From Prevotella sp. E2-28 (GTDB lineage Bacteria > Bacteroidota > Bacteroidia > Bacteroidales > Bacteroidaceae): a stretch of DNA of 64,000 nucleotides. Each line of letters opens with the position of its first letter. The first letter of the stretch is position 1. Shown in pieces: positions 52,650 through 61,410 of the stretch. Under the pieces are notes generated by a model. The model was not told the origin of the DNA. It did no database searches and was given only the letters and a program-made list of their open reading frames with translations. The translations under genes and the position numbers were made by a program. The DNA lies in contig NZ_CP091789.1 of assembly GCF_022024055.1 (NCBI RefSeq), positions 124,001 through 188,000 of the forward strand, read 5' to 3'.

Positions 52650-53215
52650 AGATATTGCACCTTTCAGATACGCACGGTCTACATCATAAGATAAAAGATA
52701 TGCCTGCTGCAGATGTCATCATTCATAGTGGTGATATCAGCCATAATGGCACAGAAGAAGAGGTTCTTGACTTTCTGAATTGGTTCATAGAGTTGCCTTA
52801 TCAGCATAAAATCTTTGTGACAGGCAATCATGATCTGTGTCTATGGGATGCAGAAGGTATAGAAGATTTGCCTGAAAACATTCACTTTCTTCAGGACTCG
52901 GAAGTTGAAATAGATGGAATTAAGTTCTTTGGCCTTGCATATAATCATCAGGAGGACAAGATTCCTGATAATACTGATGTAGTTATTACCCACGAACCAC
53001 CAGTGATGATACTTGACAGTTCAGCAGGTACACACTGGGGTAATGCCCCCTTGCGCAATCGCATCATGGAGGTAAAGCCTCGCTATCACCTATTTGGTCA
53101 TGCCCACGATGGATATGGCATATTGAAACAAGACGGCATAGTATTTTCCAATGCAACCCTGCTAGATGACATGAACAAACTAGTAAGAAAACCCCGTCTA
53201 TTCATGCTGAAGTAA
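52646..53215 (+). CDS. Calcineurin-like metallophosphoesterase (189 aa)
   Basis: The family motifs are all present: DTHG near residue 8 (LHLSDTHGLHH), SGDISHNG near 28, GNHDLCLWD near 60, THEPP near 113 and HLFGHAHDG near 148. These bind two metal ions for phosphodiester or phosphomonoester cleavage. The start ATG overlaps the stop of the RNase J-like gene (ATGA). The coupling suggests joint action on nucleic-acid ends, for example repair or degradation of RNA termini; the substrate is unknown. Confidence 0.88.
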   Translation: MKILHLSDTHGLHHKIKDMPAADVIIHSGDISHNGTEEEVLDFLNWFIELPYQHKIFVTGNHDLCLWDAEGIEDLPENIHFLQDSEVEIDGIKFFGLAYNHQEDKIPDNTDVVITHEPPVMILDSSAGTHWGNAPLRNRIMEVKPRYHLFGHAHDGYGILKQDGIVFSNATLLDDMNKLVRKPRLFMLK

Positions 53216-53253
53216 AACTGCTGTCCCCTACCTATTTTCGCCAACTTTGACTA

Positions 53254-54387
53254 TTAGGACAAAAATCTCTTCTCTTTGTAGAATTTATCAGGCTCTTCTT
53301 TGTACATATCGTCCAACTTGCGGTTGATATCCCCTTCAAGGGTCTGGACGGTATAGAACCAGTCCGTCGGAACAGGACCTATTTTGTAACGATGAGAGGC
53401 ATCGCTCTCTTCTGCATAGGCAATGACCAGTACCTTCAGATTCGGTTTGTGGAAGAACCAAGAAAGTGAAAAGACATCATCGGCTATCTGCTGAACAATC
53501 TTGTCATAAAGGTATTGTGTCTGCTTTTTCCCTTCTCTTGCATCTTGGTAAAGTTCATCATCGGTACCCACATGGAAGAAGCGTCTCGGTATATAATAGC
53601 TATCCTGATGGGAGTCTAACCTGAAATGATGCTTGCCTGGAATCTTGGAAAGTTCAATGACGACAGTATCCGACAACTCTTCTGGCGAATCAATAGCTTT
53701 TCTATTTGATATTGTTATCCCCTTTCTTTCCAAGCCCACCAACAATTCGTCATAACCACACACATGCTCTCTAGCATTGTAATCGGCTGCATCCTTTAAC
53801 GCTCCCAAGGGAATAGTATCGCCGGTCTTACCAACAATCAACCTTTCAAGACCATCTGATATATCTTCATCTTCTAATACCTTCCAGTCTTCATCAACAA
53901 TCGGGAAAGTAATAAAACGGTTGCAATAGTATTTCTTCTTATCCTCTTCTGTGGCCTCACATATCAATACGCCTTTGAGGTCGTAGAAATACGCGCCTAT
54001 ACGGATAACCTTTTTCTCATGATCAAGCTTCACTTCAAAGCTCTTGCGGACATCCTCTGTTCTGGCCGACTCGTTGACGTTCTTTCCAGAATCATCGATT
54101 TCCTTATGGTCAACGGATTCCAGGACCTTGAATTCCTTTTGCAGAGCATCTTCCTTGAAATGCGGATTATCGAGTATGAATTTCGTTTCAAACACCTTCT
54201 TGTTACCTGAACAGTGATCCATGACGCTACAGCAGCGGAAGAATGGATTCTTCTTCAGCTTGGAAGCAACAAGTTCCAAGACTTCATTCTCGCTACCATT
54301 GACCACAGACGATGCGTAAGGAATGACGTTGAAAATGTCCTTTGCGCTGTTCGTATTCTTAACGTAATATGTGACTAAATATTCCAT
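53254..54387 (-). CDS. Unknown 377-aa protein
   Basis: Not recognised. The protein is soluble, with no signal peptide. Blocks include PYASSVVNGSENEVLELVAS, VIRIGAYFYDLKGVLICEAT in the middle, HFRLDSHQDSYYIPRRFF and DWFYTVQTLEGDINRKLDDM near the end. It is transcribed alone, convergent with the phosphoesterase gene. The TACCTTCG motif on the minus strand near 54439 is a possible weak -7 element. Confidence 0.65.
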   Translation of the reverse strand: MEYLVTYYVKNTNSAKDIFNVIPYASSVVNGSENEVLELVASKLKKNPFFRCCSVMDHCSGNKKVFETKFILDNPHFKEDALQKEFKVLESVDHKEIDDSGKNVNESARTEDVRKSFEVKLDHEKKVIRIGAYFYDLKGVLICEATEEDKKKYYCNRFITFPIVDEDWKVLEDEDISDGLERLIVGKTGDTIPLGALKDAADYNAREHVCGYDELLVGLERKGITISNRKAIDSPEELSDTVVIELSKIPGKHHFRLDSHQDSYYIPRRFFHVGTDDELYQDAREGKKQTQYLYDKIVQQIADDVFSLSWFFHKPNLKVLVIAYAEESDASHRYKIGPVPTDWFYTVQTLEGDINRKLDDMYKEEPDKFYKEKRFLS

Positions 54388-54521
54388 CTAACTCTCAATT
54401 AATACCTATCCTGCCGAATAATTAAGGCAGAAGTGGCTGCGAAGGTACGAATTTTCGATGAAATAAAGGCCAATTATAGCATAAAACGTCAATTAGAAAG
54501 CTGTTTTCGCCCTTTTTTTCG

Positions 54522-54529
54522 TACCTTTG
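54522..54529 (+). promoter_or_regulatory. -7 element of the LMW-phosphatase operon
   Basis: TACCTTTG, 22 nt upstream of the first gene's start codon, fits the Bacteroidetes consensus. No clear -33 element is seen. Confidence 0.55.
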
Positions 54530-54551
54530 CACCCGCTTAAGAGGTAAAAAG

Positions 54552-54866
54552 ATGAAGAAGAAAAGCATGATTCCACAATATCTGCAGGACGAACTCAGCA
54601 ACTTAGTTCAGAAGAAGAATGCCTACACAGAGGAGGATATCGACCAGCTAAGCCGTGACTATGATTATGTCCTAAAACAGCGGGAACAGCTGAAGGAGGC
54701 AGAAAAGTATGGCGCAATCCCCAAAGAGGAAGCCGCCATCACCAACCTGACACTGATGGTAAAGCAGTTCATCATACAGGAAACTACGAAAGATGCCGTG
54801 CGCTACTTGGAGCAAGAAAAGGAAAGACTTGATAAAAAGATAAAAGAGCTGGAACAGGGTAATTAG
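54552..54866 (+). CDS. Unknown 104-aa coiled-coil protein
   Basis: Starts MKKKSMIPQYLQDELSNLV; residues 20-104 are mostly charged helix, ending ERLDKKIKELEQGN. There is no signal peptide or known domain. It lies 3 bp before the phosphatase gene and shares its promoter, so it may be a partner or scaffold of the phosphatase. Confidence 0.65.
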   Translation: MKKKSMIPQYLQDELSNLVQKKNAYTEEDIDQLSRDYDYVLKQREQLKEAEKYGAIPKEEAAITNLTLMVKQFIIQETTKDAVRYLEQEKERLDKKIKELEQGN

Positions 54867-54869
54867 ACA

Positions 54870-55337
54870 ATGGATAATAACACAAAACATAGAATACTTT
54901 TCGTCTGTCATGGGAACATCTGCCGCAGCCCGATGGCGGAGTTCGTAATGAGGGACTTGGTGAAGAAAGTGGGACTGGAGGACCGTTTTATGATTGAGTC
55001 GGCGGCCACCTCAACGGAGGAGATAGGCAATAGTGTCTATCCTCCAGCCCGACGAAAACTGGCGGAGCACGGCATCGGCTGTGCCGGCAAGACGGCACGA
55101 CAGATGACGCGCTCGGACTACAACAGCTACGACCTGCTGATTGGCATGGACTCGTGGAATATCCGTAACATGCGAAACATCTGCGGTGGCGACCCTGAAG
55201 GGAAGATTGTGATGCTAATGGATTTCACAAAACGGCCTGGCGACGTAGCAGACCCTTGGTACACGGGCAATTTCGAGGCCACTTGGCGCGATGTTCTTGA
55301 AGGATGCCAGGCATTGTTAGATAGATTTGCAAAGTAA
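54870..55337 (+). CDS. Low-molecular-weight protein tyrosine phosphatase (155 aa)
   Basis: The active-site loop VCHGNICRSPMAE near residue 12 is the C-x5-R-S motif, and the general-acid aspartate appears in DPWYTGNFEAT near 125. Length and fold fit LMW-PTPs, which dephosphorylate tyrosine residues or arsenate (as reductases). No tyrosine kinase is encoded nearby. It is the second gene of a two-gene operon. Confidence 0.93.
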   Translation: MDNNTKHRILFVCHGNICRSPMAEFVMRDLVKKVGLEDRFMIESAATSTEEIGNSVYPPARRKLAEHGIGCAGKTARQMTRSDYNSYDLLIGMDSWNIRNMRNICGGDPEGKIVMLMDFTKRPGDVADPWYTGNFEATWRDVLEGCQALLDRFAK

Positions 55338-55510
55338 CAACGTATGACTTGTTGCTCAATATCCCCATTTTTTCAACCTTTTGGAATTACTCTATTATCT
55401 TCTTCTCGACCTTCTTTGTCATAAAATACAGGCATCTCGCTTTAAGTTTACTTCAAAATCGCTATCGCTTGCAATACCACTTATGCGATGGTTAAACTCT
55501 ATTATAAGTA

Positions 55511-55924
55511 TCAAAAGAGGTTGAAAAAGAATAAAACAGCAGCATATTTCGTATTGATACCACTGGCCGTACCTATCCTCATATTGTTATTATCACGTAC
55601 AGTCCCATCAGAACTGATAGTACCAAGACGCATATTGTTATTATCACGTACAGTCCCATCAGAACTGACGGCGCCCAAACGCATGTTGTTTTTATCCCTG
55701 ATAGTGCCGTCCTTCTCGATAGTGCCAACCCTCATGTTGTTATTATCCCTGATGGCTCCATCATCGAAGATCTTACCAATACTCATATTATTGGCATTAC
55801 GAATTGTACCATCAGTCTCCACTTTGCCGAGCAGCATATTATTGTTATCGCGGAAAGACTGGGAATAACCAGAACATGATATAAACAGGAACATCAATAT
55901 TGCGATAATAAATCTATACTTCAT
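55511..55924 (-). CDS. Exported protein with five 17-residue repeats (137 aa)
   Basis: An N-terminal signal peptide (YRFIIAILMFLFISCSGYS, with FISC as a possible lipobox) is followed by five full and one partial repeat of 17 aa with consensus NNNMRLGTISSDGTVRD. At the DNA level the period is 51 bp, and two adjacent copies share about 38 identical bases (around 55580 and 55631), so recent expansion is likely. The C terminus (INTKYAAVLFFFNLF) is hydrophobic. A beta-solenoid-like structure seems likely; the function is unknown. Confidence 0.75.
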   Translation of the reverse strand: MKYRFIIAILMFLFISCSGYSQSFRDNNNMLLGKVETDGTIRNANNMSIGKIFDDGAIRDNNNMRVGTIEKDGTIRDKNNMRLGAVSSDGTVRDNNNMRLGTISSDGTVRDNNNMRIGTASGINTKYAAVLFFFNLF

Positions 55925-55960
55925 GTTGCAAAATTACAAATAATATCTGAAATAACAATC

Positions 55961-56662
55961 TTAAAATGGTAAAAACGAGTCTTTTCCCTCTGGTTCGAAG
56001 GGTAAATCCGGTTTGTCATTAATTAATAGTATCGAATTAACGTGAACTGCTACAGTAACATTATGGTTAAAATCTAATTTAAAAAGATTGTCATAGTCCA
56101 TATTTATATCTATAATGTTGTTCCACATAGACGTATATTCTAAGTCAAATGCAGGATCAAGACAAAAAAGCCGAAGTTTTCTTCCATACATTGTATATCC
56201 AACAGCGACAACAGAATGCCCTACTTTTCCTTGAGGGAACGAAAACCCTATCTGAACTGGCCATTCTGCATCCAATTGTTTCTTAATCATAGAATGTAAC
56301 TTTCTTAAGTCATCTTCAACAAAATTTCTGATTGAAAATACTTCAACAGGTATATGGTTATTGAAAGAGAGCAAAAGCTTATCTCGCAAACTCCTCATTG
56401 AGTATCCTCTTTTGGTCCTCAATAGGAATTGTTTCTTCAGTTCTTTTATGTATGGTGGAACTTCACAATTTACTTTAGATAATAGATCATCTCTATTTAT
56501 TCTTTTATGCAAGATAAGCATCATCATAAGACTATATACTGCACACTTACCTACTAGATCACCTCGTTTTAGGAATACTATTGTCTCTTTCCCTTCCCTG
56601 TCGTAGGTACGAAGTGTTCCATTCTCTATAAAAATATTATCTATTAAATGTATAGTTTGCAT
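55961..56662 (-). CDS. C39-like cysteine peptidase candidate (233 aa)
   Basis: Residues around GDLVGKCAVYSLMMML (cysteine near 39), GHSVVAVGYTMYGRKL (histidine near 148) and FCLDPAFDLEY (aspartate near 170) line up with the Cys-His-Asp triad order of papain-like C39 peptidases. The rest is without recognised domains and there is no signal peptide. It starts 4 nt after the stop of the agmatine-deiminase-like gene. The combination may modify arginine-derived or peptide substrates; both assignments of substrate are inference. Confidence 0.6.
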   Translation of the reverse strand: MQTIHLIDNIFIENGTLRTYDREGKETIVFLKRGDLVGKCAVYSLMMMLILHKRINRDDLLSKVNCEVPPYIKELKKQFLLRTKRGYSMRSLRDKLLLSFNNHIPVEVFSIRNFVEDDLRKLHSMIKKQLDAEWPVQIGFSFPQGKVGHSVVAVGYTMYGRKLRLFCLDPAFDLEYTSMWNNIIDINMDYDNLFKLDFNHNVTVAVHVNSILLINDKPDLPFEPEGKDSFLPF

Positions 56663-56666
56663 ACTA

Positions 56667-57947
56667 TTATTTCCTTATGTTCCATGTAATACAATGGAGG
56701 GCTCCACCATTCCCTGCAATATCTCTCATGCGGAATCCTCGTACGATACAGTCTGGGTTTGCCTCTCTTATATACTTTAAGGCTTGTTTATCTTCAGGTA
56801 TTCCAAATGTTGGAACAATGATCTTTTTGCCAACTTGTAGATAATTGACATAAGCCCAATTAAAGTCTCTGTTTGGATTTGGTACATCAAAAAGCATTTC
56901 TATTACCTCGAATCCTACAGCCTCCAAGCGGTATATGATTTCCTCTGCCTCTTCTGGGAAAGAATCTCGATGATTACTCATTAAAACTCTATTATCACCA
57001 GCCAAATGTACAAGACCGTCTGCATGTCCATAAACATCAGCATTAGGCTCCTGTGGATTATCACAATGCCAAGGCAGGTAAATGACTCTGGAATGTAGAA
57101 CTTCGCTTATATATTCACAAAACTCCGGATCATATTTTTTCTTTCCGTTTTCTTGGAATACCTTATCCGTGAGTACCATATGACCGGCACACGTCACAAT
57201 GTTTCCTCCATCAAGCGTTATATCATAGTGCTCCTTATTACAATGATCTAGGATTCCATCGGCTATGGCTTGTGAATCAGTGAGATAATCTTTTCCTGAA
57301 TCTTTCAGATAGTCAGGATTATAATTGTAAACGATGAAGCGGTCATCAGATATCTGAATGGGCATGTAATCACGAATCCAAATGTCTTTAGTTCCCTCTA
57401 TCTCACCCCATTCAATAGTCATCTCATTGAATAGTTTGGTAAGCCGTGAATAGGTTCTTGGATAGAACTCTTTCAATTTATCGGAAATATACACGAAATT
57501 CGTCATGGTATCATTAAAGTTATCGACTGGAACACCAGATAAACTTGGCAATAGGTCTTTAAGATTACGTTCATGTTTCTTAATCTCCTGACGGATTCGT
57601 TCAGTCTCTTCATATCTATGAGGGACAACCACTTCGCTATCATCGAGAGTCGCTCCAGGAATTTGTTCAATCCAGTCAAACATAACGTTCACGATGGTTG
57701 CAATCTTATCCAATGAAAAGATAATATGTTCCTTTTGCAACCAATTTGAGATAGATCTGACGGCAGAATTGAAGTCTGGCCAGCCACCATAACCAACTTC
57801 AACATTCCAGTAATTACCAAACGCATCGTCAATGGCATCCCAAATATCGTCTGGGAGTTCGAAATCAATGCCATTTAATACAACTTTGTGCATCACATCA
57901 GAAGAAAATGCTCCAGGAGCTTTGGGGTCTAAAAGAAACTTTTCCAT
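56667..57947 (-). CDS. Agmatine deiminase / peptidylarginine-deiminase-like (PAD_porph) enzyme with N-terminal extension (426 aa)
   Basis: The catalytic domain (about residues 160-426) shows DIWIRDYMP near 190, VYGHADGLV near 305 (histidine and aspartate), and GNGGALHCITW near 415 (catalytic cysteine). These match guanidine-modifying agmatine deiminases. The first 150 residues are an additional domain absent from normal AguA (about 340-370 aa), with PDDIWDAIDDAFGN and WLQKEHIIFSLDKIA. Promoter -7 element TATCTTTG lies at 57974-57981. The extra domain and the C39-like partner suggest a non-housekeeping role. Confidence 0.88.
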   Translation of the reverse strand: MEKFLLDPKAPGAFSSDVMHKVVLNGIDFELPDDIWDAIDDAFGNYWNVEVGYGGWPDFNSAVRSISNWLQKEHIIFSLDKIATIVNVMFDWIEQIPGATLDDSEVVVPHRYEETERIRQEIKKHERNLKDLLPSLSGVPVDNFNDTMTNFVYISDKLKEFYPRTYSRLTKLFNEMTIEWGEIEGTKDIWIRDYMPIQISDDRFIVYNYNPDYLKDSGKDYLTDSQAIADGILDHCNKEHYDITLDGGNIVTCAGHMVLTDKVFQENGKKKYDPEFCEYISEVLHSRVIYLPWHCDNPQEPNADVYGHADGLVHLAGDNRVLMSNHRDSFPEEAEEIIYRLEAVGFEVIEMLFDVPNPNRDFNWAYVNYLQVGKKIIVPTFGIPEDKQALKYIREANPDCIVRGFRMRDIAGNGGALHCITWNIRK

Positions 57948-58265
57948 ACCTGTACTGTTTTGAAATGTGAGTGCAAAGATAGGCTGATTATGCTATCGAA
58001 CCAAATTTTAAAGGCAGGAAATTGCACCTTAATAACAAAGTTTAACTGCCTGGTTTTCAATTATTTAAATATAGATTTTATATAAAAATATACAGGGGTT
58101 TACCCCTGTTAAAATTATAATAAATATATAGCAGGAAAAGGGCAATTTACATTTTTTAAGGATGCGTTTGGTGTGATGTACAAAAATAGGAGCAACACCG
58201 CAAAGGATGCTGCTCCCGACTGTTTTTAGATGTTTCAATCCTTTTTAGACAAAGCCGTGAAAGGC
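57948..58265. other. Intergenic stretch with a -7 element and two hairpins
   Basis: No gene is seen. TATCTTTG on the minus strand (57974-57981) serves the deiminase-like gene. The hairpin ACAGGGGT-TT-ACCCCTGT (58092-58109) and the pair GGAGCA/TGCTCC (58189-58194 and 58211-58216), followed on the minus strand by TATTTTTG, probably terminate hsp20 transcription. Confidence 0.55.
58189..58216 (-). terminator. Possible terminator after hsp20
   Basis: On the minus strand the stem GGAGCA/TGCTCC is followed by TATTTTTG. The stem is short (6 bp), and a second, perfect 8-bp hairpin lies further downstream at 58092-58109. Confidence 0.5.
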
Positions 58266-58688
58266 TTATGAGACCTCAATGGCCTTGGTGACCTTCTGCT
58301 TCGGCTCGGTCTTCGGCATGGTGACGGTCAGGATGCCGTCCTCGACCTTGGCAGAAATCTTATCCTTCACCACATCATCCGGCAGCGTGTAGCTCTGCTC
58401 GTAGTTCGAGTAGCTGAACTCGCGGCGTAGATAATGATGGTGCTTGTCCTCATGCTTGTGCTCCTGTTTGTTCTCGATGGCGATGGTGAGGTTGCCCTCG
58501 TCGTTGATGGCCACACGGCAATATTCTTTCTTAATGCCAGGGGCTGCAAGCTCCATCGTGTAGGCCTTCTCATCCTCCTTGACATTGACTGCGGGTGCTG
58601 TACTGTTGGCACGAGGCATCCAATCATTGTTCAAGAAATCCTCAAATACTGTTGGCATCCAACTGTTCTGAAACATTACTGGTAACAT
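58266..58688 (-). CDS. Small heat-shock protein Hsp20 (alpha-crystallin family, 140 aa)
   Basis: The start is ATG 58688 with a Shine-Dalgarno-like AGGAGG 8 nt upstream (58697-58702); the longer frame would begin with TTG. The alpha-crystallin domain spans about residues 35-135: AYTMELAAPGIKKEYC, the strands LTIAIENKQEHKH and REFSYSNYEQSYTLP, and VEDGILTVTMPK as the final conserved strand. The C-terminal I-x-I-like motif is AIEVS. It is a cytosolic holdase chaperone with a histidine/lysine-rich loop (KHEDKHHHYLRR). Confidence 0.95.
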   Translation of the reverse strand: MLPVMFQNSWMPTVFEDFLNNDWMPRANSTAPAVNVKEDEKAYTMELAAPGIKKEYCRVAINDEGNLTIAIENKQEHKHEDKHHHYLRREFSYSNYEQSYTLPDDVVKDKISAKVEDGILTVTMPKTEPKQKVTKAIEVS

Positions 58689-58908
58689 AATCAATACCTC
58701 CTAATTATACTTTTAGTTTAACGTATGTTCTGAGTGCCTTTGCCTTTTGAGCTCCGGCTCTCACACACCTAAAAGCAACTTACGTGCCGAATGACAAAGT
58801 GGCACTCCAAAGAAGCCATTATAGCACCGAATTTAAACCTGCTTAAACTATGCTGACAATTTATTAAACTCGTTTAAACATTGGCAATCCAGAAGATGTC
58901 ATCTTTGT

Positions 58909-59052
58909 TCATTGGATACTCACTATTGGCTGCAAAGTATTGAAATCTACATAGTCAACCTTCTTTCCGTATGTCTCCAGAATGATCTTTGACTCGGCAT
59001 TGAGTTCTTCTTTAGGCATTCTCGCCAGCTTACTATGCATAAACTTCATCAT
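58909..59052 (-). CDS. Small 47-aa protein, divergent from the UmuD operon
   Basis: The frame reads MMKFMHSKLARMPKEELNAE, then SKIILETYGKKVDYVDFNTL. A -7 element TAAATTTG on the minus strand (59093-59100) sits 41 nt upstream of the start, which supports expression. Homology is unknown; the product may be a small regulatory peptide or the remnant of a longer gene. Confidence 0.45.
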   Translation of the reverse strand: MMKFMHSKLARMPKEELNAESKIILETYGKKVDYVDFNTLQPIVSIQ

Positions 59053-59092
59053 CAACTTATGTTCATATCACGCAAATGCTTAATATTTGTTG

Positions 59093-59140
59093 CAAATTTA
59101 GTCATTTAAGGCGAAATATGAATAATAATGCGTAAATTTG
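59093..59140. promoter_or_regulatory. Divergent promoters at the UmuD operon
   Basis: TAAATTTG on the minus strand (59093-59100) and TAAATTTG on the plus strand (59133-59140) are separated by 32 bp, so divergent transcripts of the small gene and of the umuD operon start close together. No clear LexA-type operator was recognised between them. Confidence 0.55.
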
Positions 59141-59168
59141 TGCCTGAAATTGAGAATTATTAGGATTT

Positions 59169-59606
59169 ATGGGTAACATTAAGATAATCAAAGGTGTATT
59201 TGACACCAAACTGGAACTGGAGCATGCGGAGGTTGCAGCAGGATTCCCGATTAACATTGACTATTCGCATGAAACGCTGGACTTCAACCGCGACTACATC
59301 AAACATCCAGAAGCTTCATTCTATGGCGATGTCGAAGGGGATTCAATGATAGACGCTGGCATCTTCGATGGTGACCGCGTTATTATCGACAGGGCAGTTC
59401 AGCCGCATGACGGTTCAATTGTCGTGGCATGGTGGGGTGGTGAAGGATTCACGATGAAGTATCTGGATTTGACCCATAAAGACGATGGTTATATCGAGTT
59501 GCGCCCTGCTAATGACGAATATCCTGTATTCAAGATTGATACCCCAGAGTATTTCGAGGTCTGGGGTGTAGTGATTCACGTGATTAGAACATTAGAAAAG
59601 ATATGA
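59169..59606 (+). CDS. umuD: UmuD-like S24 serine peptidase (145 aa)
   Basis: The self-cleavage pair is seen: VEGDSMIDAG (serine near residue 60) and FTMKYLDLTH (lysine near 97). The Ala-Gly in AAGFPI near 24 is a plausible autocleavage site, as in UmuD. The product lacks a DNA-binding domain, so it is UmuD rather than LexA. RecA-stimulated self-cleavage would activate DNA polymerase V, whose UmuC subunit is encoded at 61411 in the same operon. The stop overlaps the next start by 4 bp. Confidence 0.9.
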   Translation: MGNIKIIKGVFDTKLELEHAEVAAGFPINIDYSHETLDFNRDYIKHPEASFYGDVEGDSMIDAGIFDGDRVIIDRAVQPHDGSIVVAWWGGEGFTMKYLDLTHKDDGYIELRPANDEYPVFKIDTPEYFEVWGVVIHVIRTLEKI

Positions 59607-59905
59607 AGAAATTACTATTCTTGTTCGCCATATGCTTTATGGCAATTGGTTGTGAGAAAGAAATTATAGGTGAGGGCTATCCTGAAATGCAAGGATTTTA
59701 TGTCGAATCTTGTGGCTTACCTGCCGTGACAATAGATAGCGTTAAGTTGTTTTCCACAAAGGTTAATGACTACACTACTGAGTACCCCGAATCTAAGGAA
59801 CATTCATTGTACCCGAAAATCCAGGCAAACATAAAATCTGCCTCATTCCGTATAACAATAACTTGTGATACGACATGGGATGGTGAGACGCATATTAACT
59901 TTTGA
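59603..59905 (+). CDS. Putative lipoprotein coupled to umuD (100 aa)
   Basis: The N terminus MKKLLFLFAICFMAIGCEKE has a lipobox (AIGC) with cleavage before C17, so this is a lipoprotein of the inner or outer membrane. The mature part of about 84 residues is unassigned, with ESKEHSLYPKIQANIKS and a terminal TCDTTWDGETHINF. Its ATG overlaps the umuD stop (ATGA). A lipoprotein inside an SOS polymerase operon is unusual. Confidence 0.75.
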   Translation: MKKLLFLFAICFMAIGCEKEIIGEGYPEMQGFYVESCGLPAVTIDSVKLFSTKVNDYTTEYPESKEHSLYPKIQANIKSASFRITITCDTTWDGETHINF

Positions 59906-60987
59906 TGGCGATGGAAAGTAGATTTGAGAGAGCCAAGTTATATCTCATAGACCTTTTAAGAGCCTATGGACATAGGCCTGTGGTAGTAAAGGTCAGGATG
60001 GACGGCGAGCCAGTAGAGGTAATGGCTAAGAACATGGTCAAAAAGCAACTGACTGCAGCTAGTATTCTTTTCCCTTACGGTGAAGGTAACAAGCCCAATC
60101 AGCATACCATCAATACGGCTCTTGATACTGACATGCTGAGCGTCATCTTCTATGAAGCATTGTTTGAATTTGAATCTGCTTATATAGAGGCTAACTGTAA
60201 GGACAAGCGTAAGGCTGCCCGATTTATAGATTCCGTTTATGATTGGATTGAGCGTAAGCAGGCTTGGATGATTTGCACGTTCCCGTCCTATTCAGATGAT
60301 GAACTACAGCCATTTTTGCCCGACAAAGAAATCGAAGAAGAGAAAATTGACAAGACCGCCAGAAAGAAAGCCAAAGAATTTCTGGCCTCTATCGGCATTA
60401 CGAGTTTGGAATCAACAGACGATATCAATAGGATCTTCTGGGATATGGCTGTGCAAAGGAAGCCTTTGAACAGTCAGATAAGGGAAGCCGTCAGGATTGT
60501 TTTGACCAGTGATCGGCTAATGAAGGTCTTCAATCATAATCTCAGCTTATATAATACCTATATTCAAGAAAAGACAGAGAATCCTGAGTTCAAGGAAGAT
60601 GAAAAGCTCTTTAAGGAACTGTCCAAAGAGCATAAAAGGGCGTTGAATGAGATTGACCAGCTGAAAAGCAGTGAGAGGAAAGAACAGAATAAACTGAAGC
60701 AGGAACGTCTTCAGGAGGAAAGCATGTACAGGAAACTTAGCAAGAAGTTCATGAATATGCTTAAAAGCAATGGCAGCAGGTTTAATTCTGCCTATGACCT
60801 CACCAGCGAGGCTGATATTACAGAGTTCCTTTCATGGTACAAGACCGTAAAACGCCCTGTCAATAAGCAGACTATTAAGTCCGTTTGCAGGGAGATTGTC
60901 AAAAGAGAAGGCTCTGATGAACTGTTTATGAAGATGGTTCAAGAGCACAATGCTCAATATGTTGTAGTTGAGGAGGACGAAGATTAA
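59905..60987 (+). CDS. Unknown 360-aa protein of the umuDC operon
   Basis: The ATG at 59905 shares its A with the lipoprotein's TGA and is preferred over a TTG three bases upstream. Residues about 1-120 have a helical region (MESRFERAKLYLIDLLRAYG; FEFESAYIEANCKDKRKAA). A charged coiled coil covers about 215-275 (ELSKEHKRALNEIDQLKSSE). The C-terminal part looks like a small DNA-binding domain (FLSWYKTVKRPVNKQTIK). No known domain is recognised. Confidence 0.65.
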   Translation: MAMESRFERAKLYLIDLLRAYGHRPVVVKVRMDGEPVEVMAKNMVKKQLTAASILFPYGEGNKPNQHTINTALDTDMLSVIFYEALFEFESAYIEANCKDKRKAARFIDSVYDWIERKQAWMICTFPSYSDDELQPFLPDKEIEEEKIDKTARKKAKEFLASIGITSLESTDDINRIFWDMAVQRKPLNSQIREAVRIVLTSDRLMKVFNHNLSLYNTYIQEKTENPEFKEDEKLFKELSKEHKRALNEIDQLKSSERKEQNKLKQERLQEESMYRKLSKKFMNMLKSNGSRFNSAYDLTSEADITEFLSWYKTVKRPVNKQTIKSVCREIVKREGSDELFMKMVQEHNAQYVVVEEDED

Positions 60988-60992
60988 GAACA

Positions 60993-61409
60993 ATGGATAT
61001 AGGAAAGGCATTTGAGGTTGCTTTCAACCGTAAGAAGGAGAAGAACTGGGAGAAGATCTATGTCGTGGTAGATATTCACGATACTATTCTACGGGCCTGC
61101 TATGAGAATGAGGAGACCTACGACTACTATCCGTATGCCCGTGAGGCCTTGCAGCTGATGACTAACCGTGACGACATCTGCATGATTCTCTGGAGCGGAT
61201 GCTACGATGAGCAGATGACTATATATAGAAGCCGTTTTGCTGAGGAGGGCATCCGTTTCGACTATGCCAACGAGAATCCGGAAGTGGGAAAGACGAGCTT
61301 CCAGAACTTCGAGGTGAAGCTCTATTTCAACGTAGGTATTGACGACAGGTTCGGCTTCGAGGCAGAGACGGACTGGGTAAAGGTGATTGAAGCTTTTGGA
61401 AGGTTCTGA
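60993..61409 (+). CDS. HAD-like hydrolase (138 aa)
   Basis: Motif I reads VVVDIHDTILR near residue 25 (D-x-x-x-T with both aspartates), motif II LWSGCYDE near 65 and motif III/IV KLYFNVGIDDRFG near 110-120 (lysine and the two aspartates). The cap domain is very short. HAD phosphatases act on many small substrates; none can be named here. It lies 5 bp after the preceding gene and its stop is separated from the UmuC start by 1 nt. Confidence 0.75.
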   Translation: MDIGKAFEVAFNRKKEKNWEKIYVVVDIHDTILRACYENEETYDYYPYAREALQLMTNRDDICMILWSGCYDEQMTIYRSRFAEEGIRFDYANENPEVGKTSFQNFEVKLYFNVGIDDRFGFEAETDWVKVIEAFGRF

Positions 61410-61410
61410 T

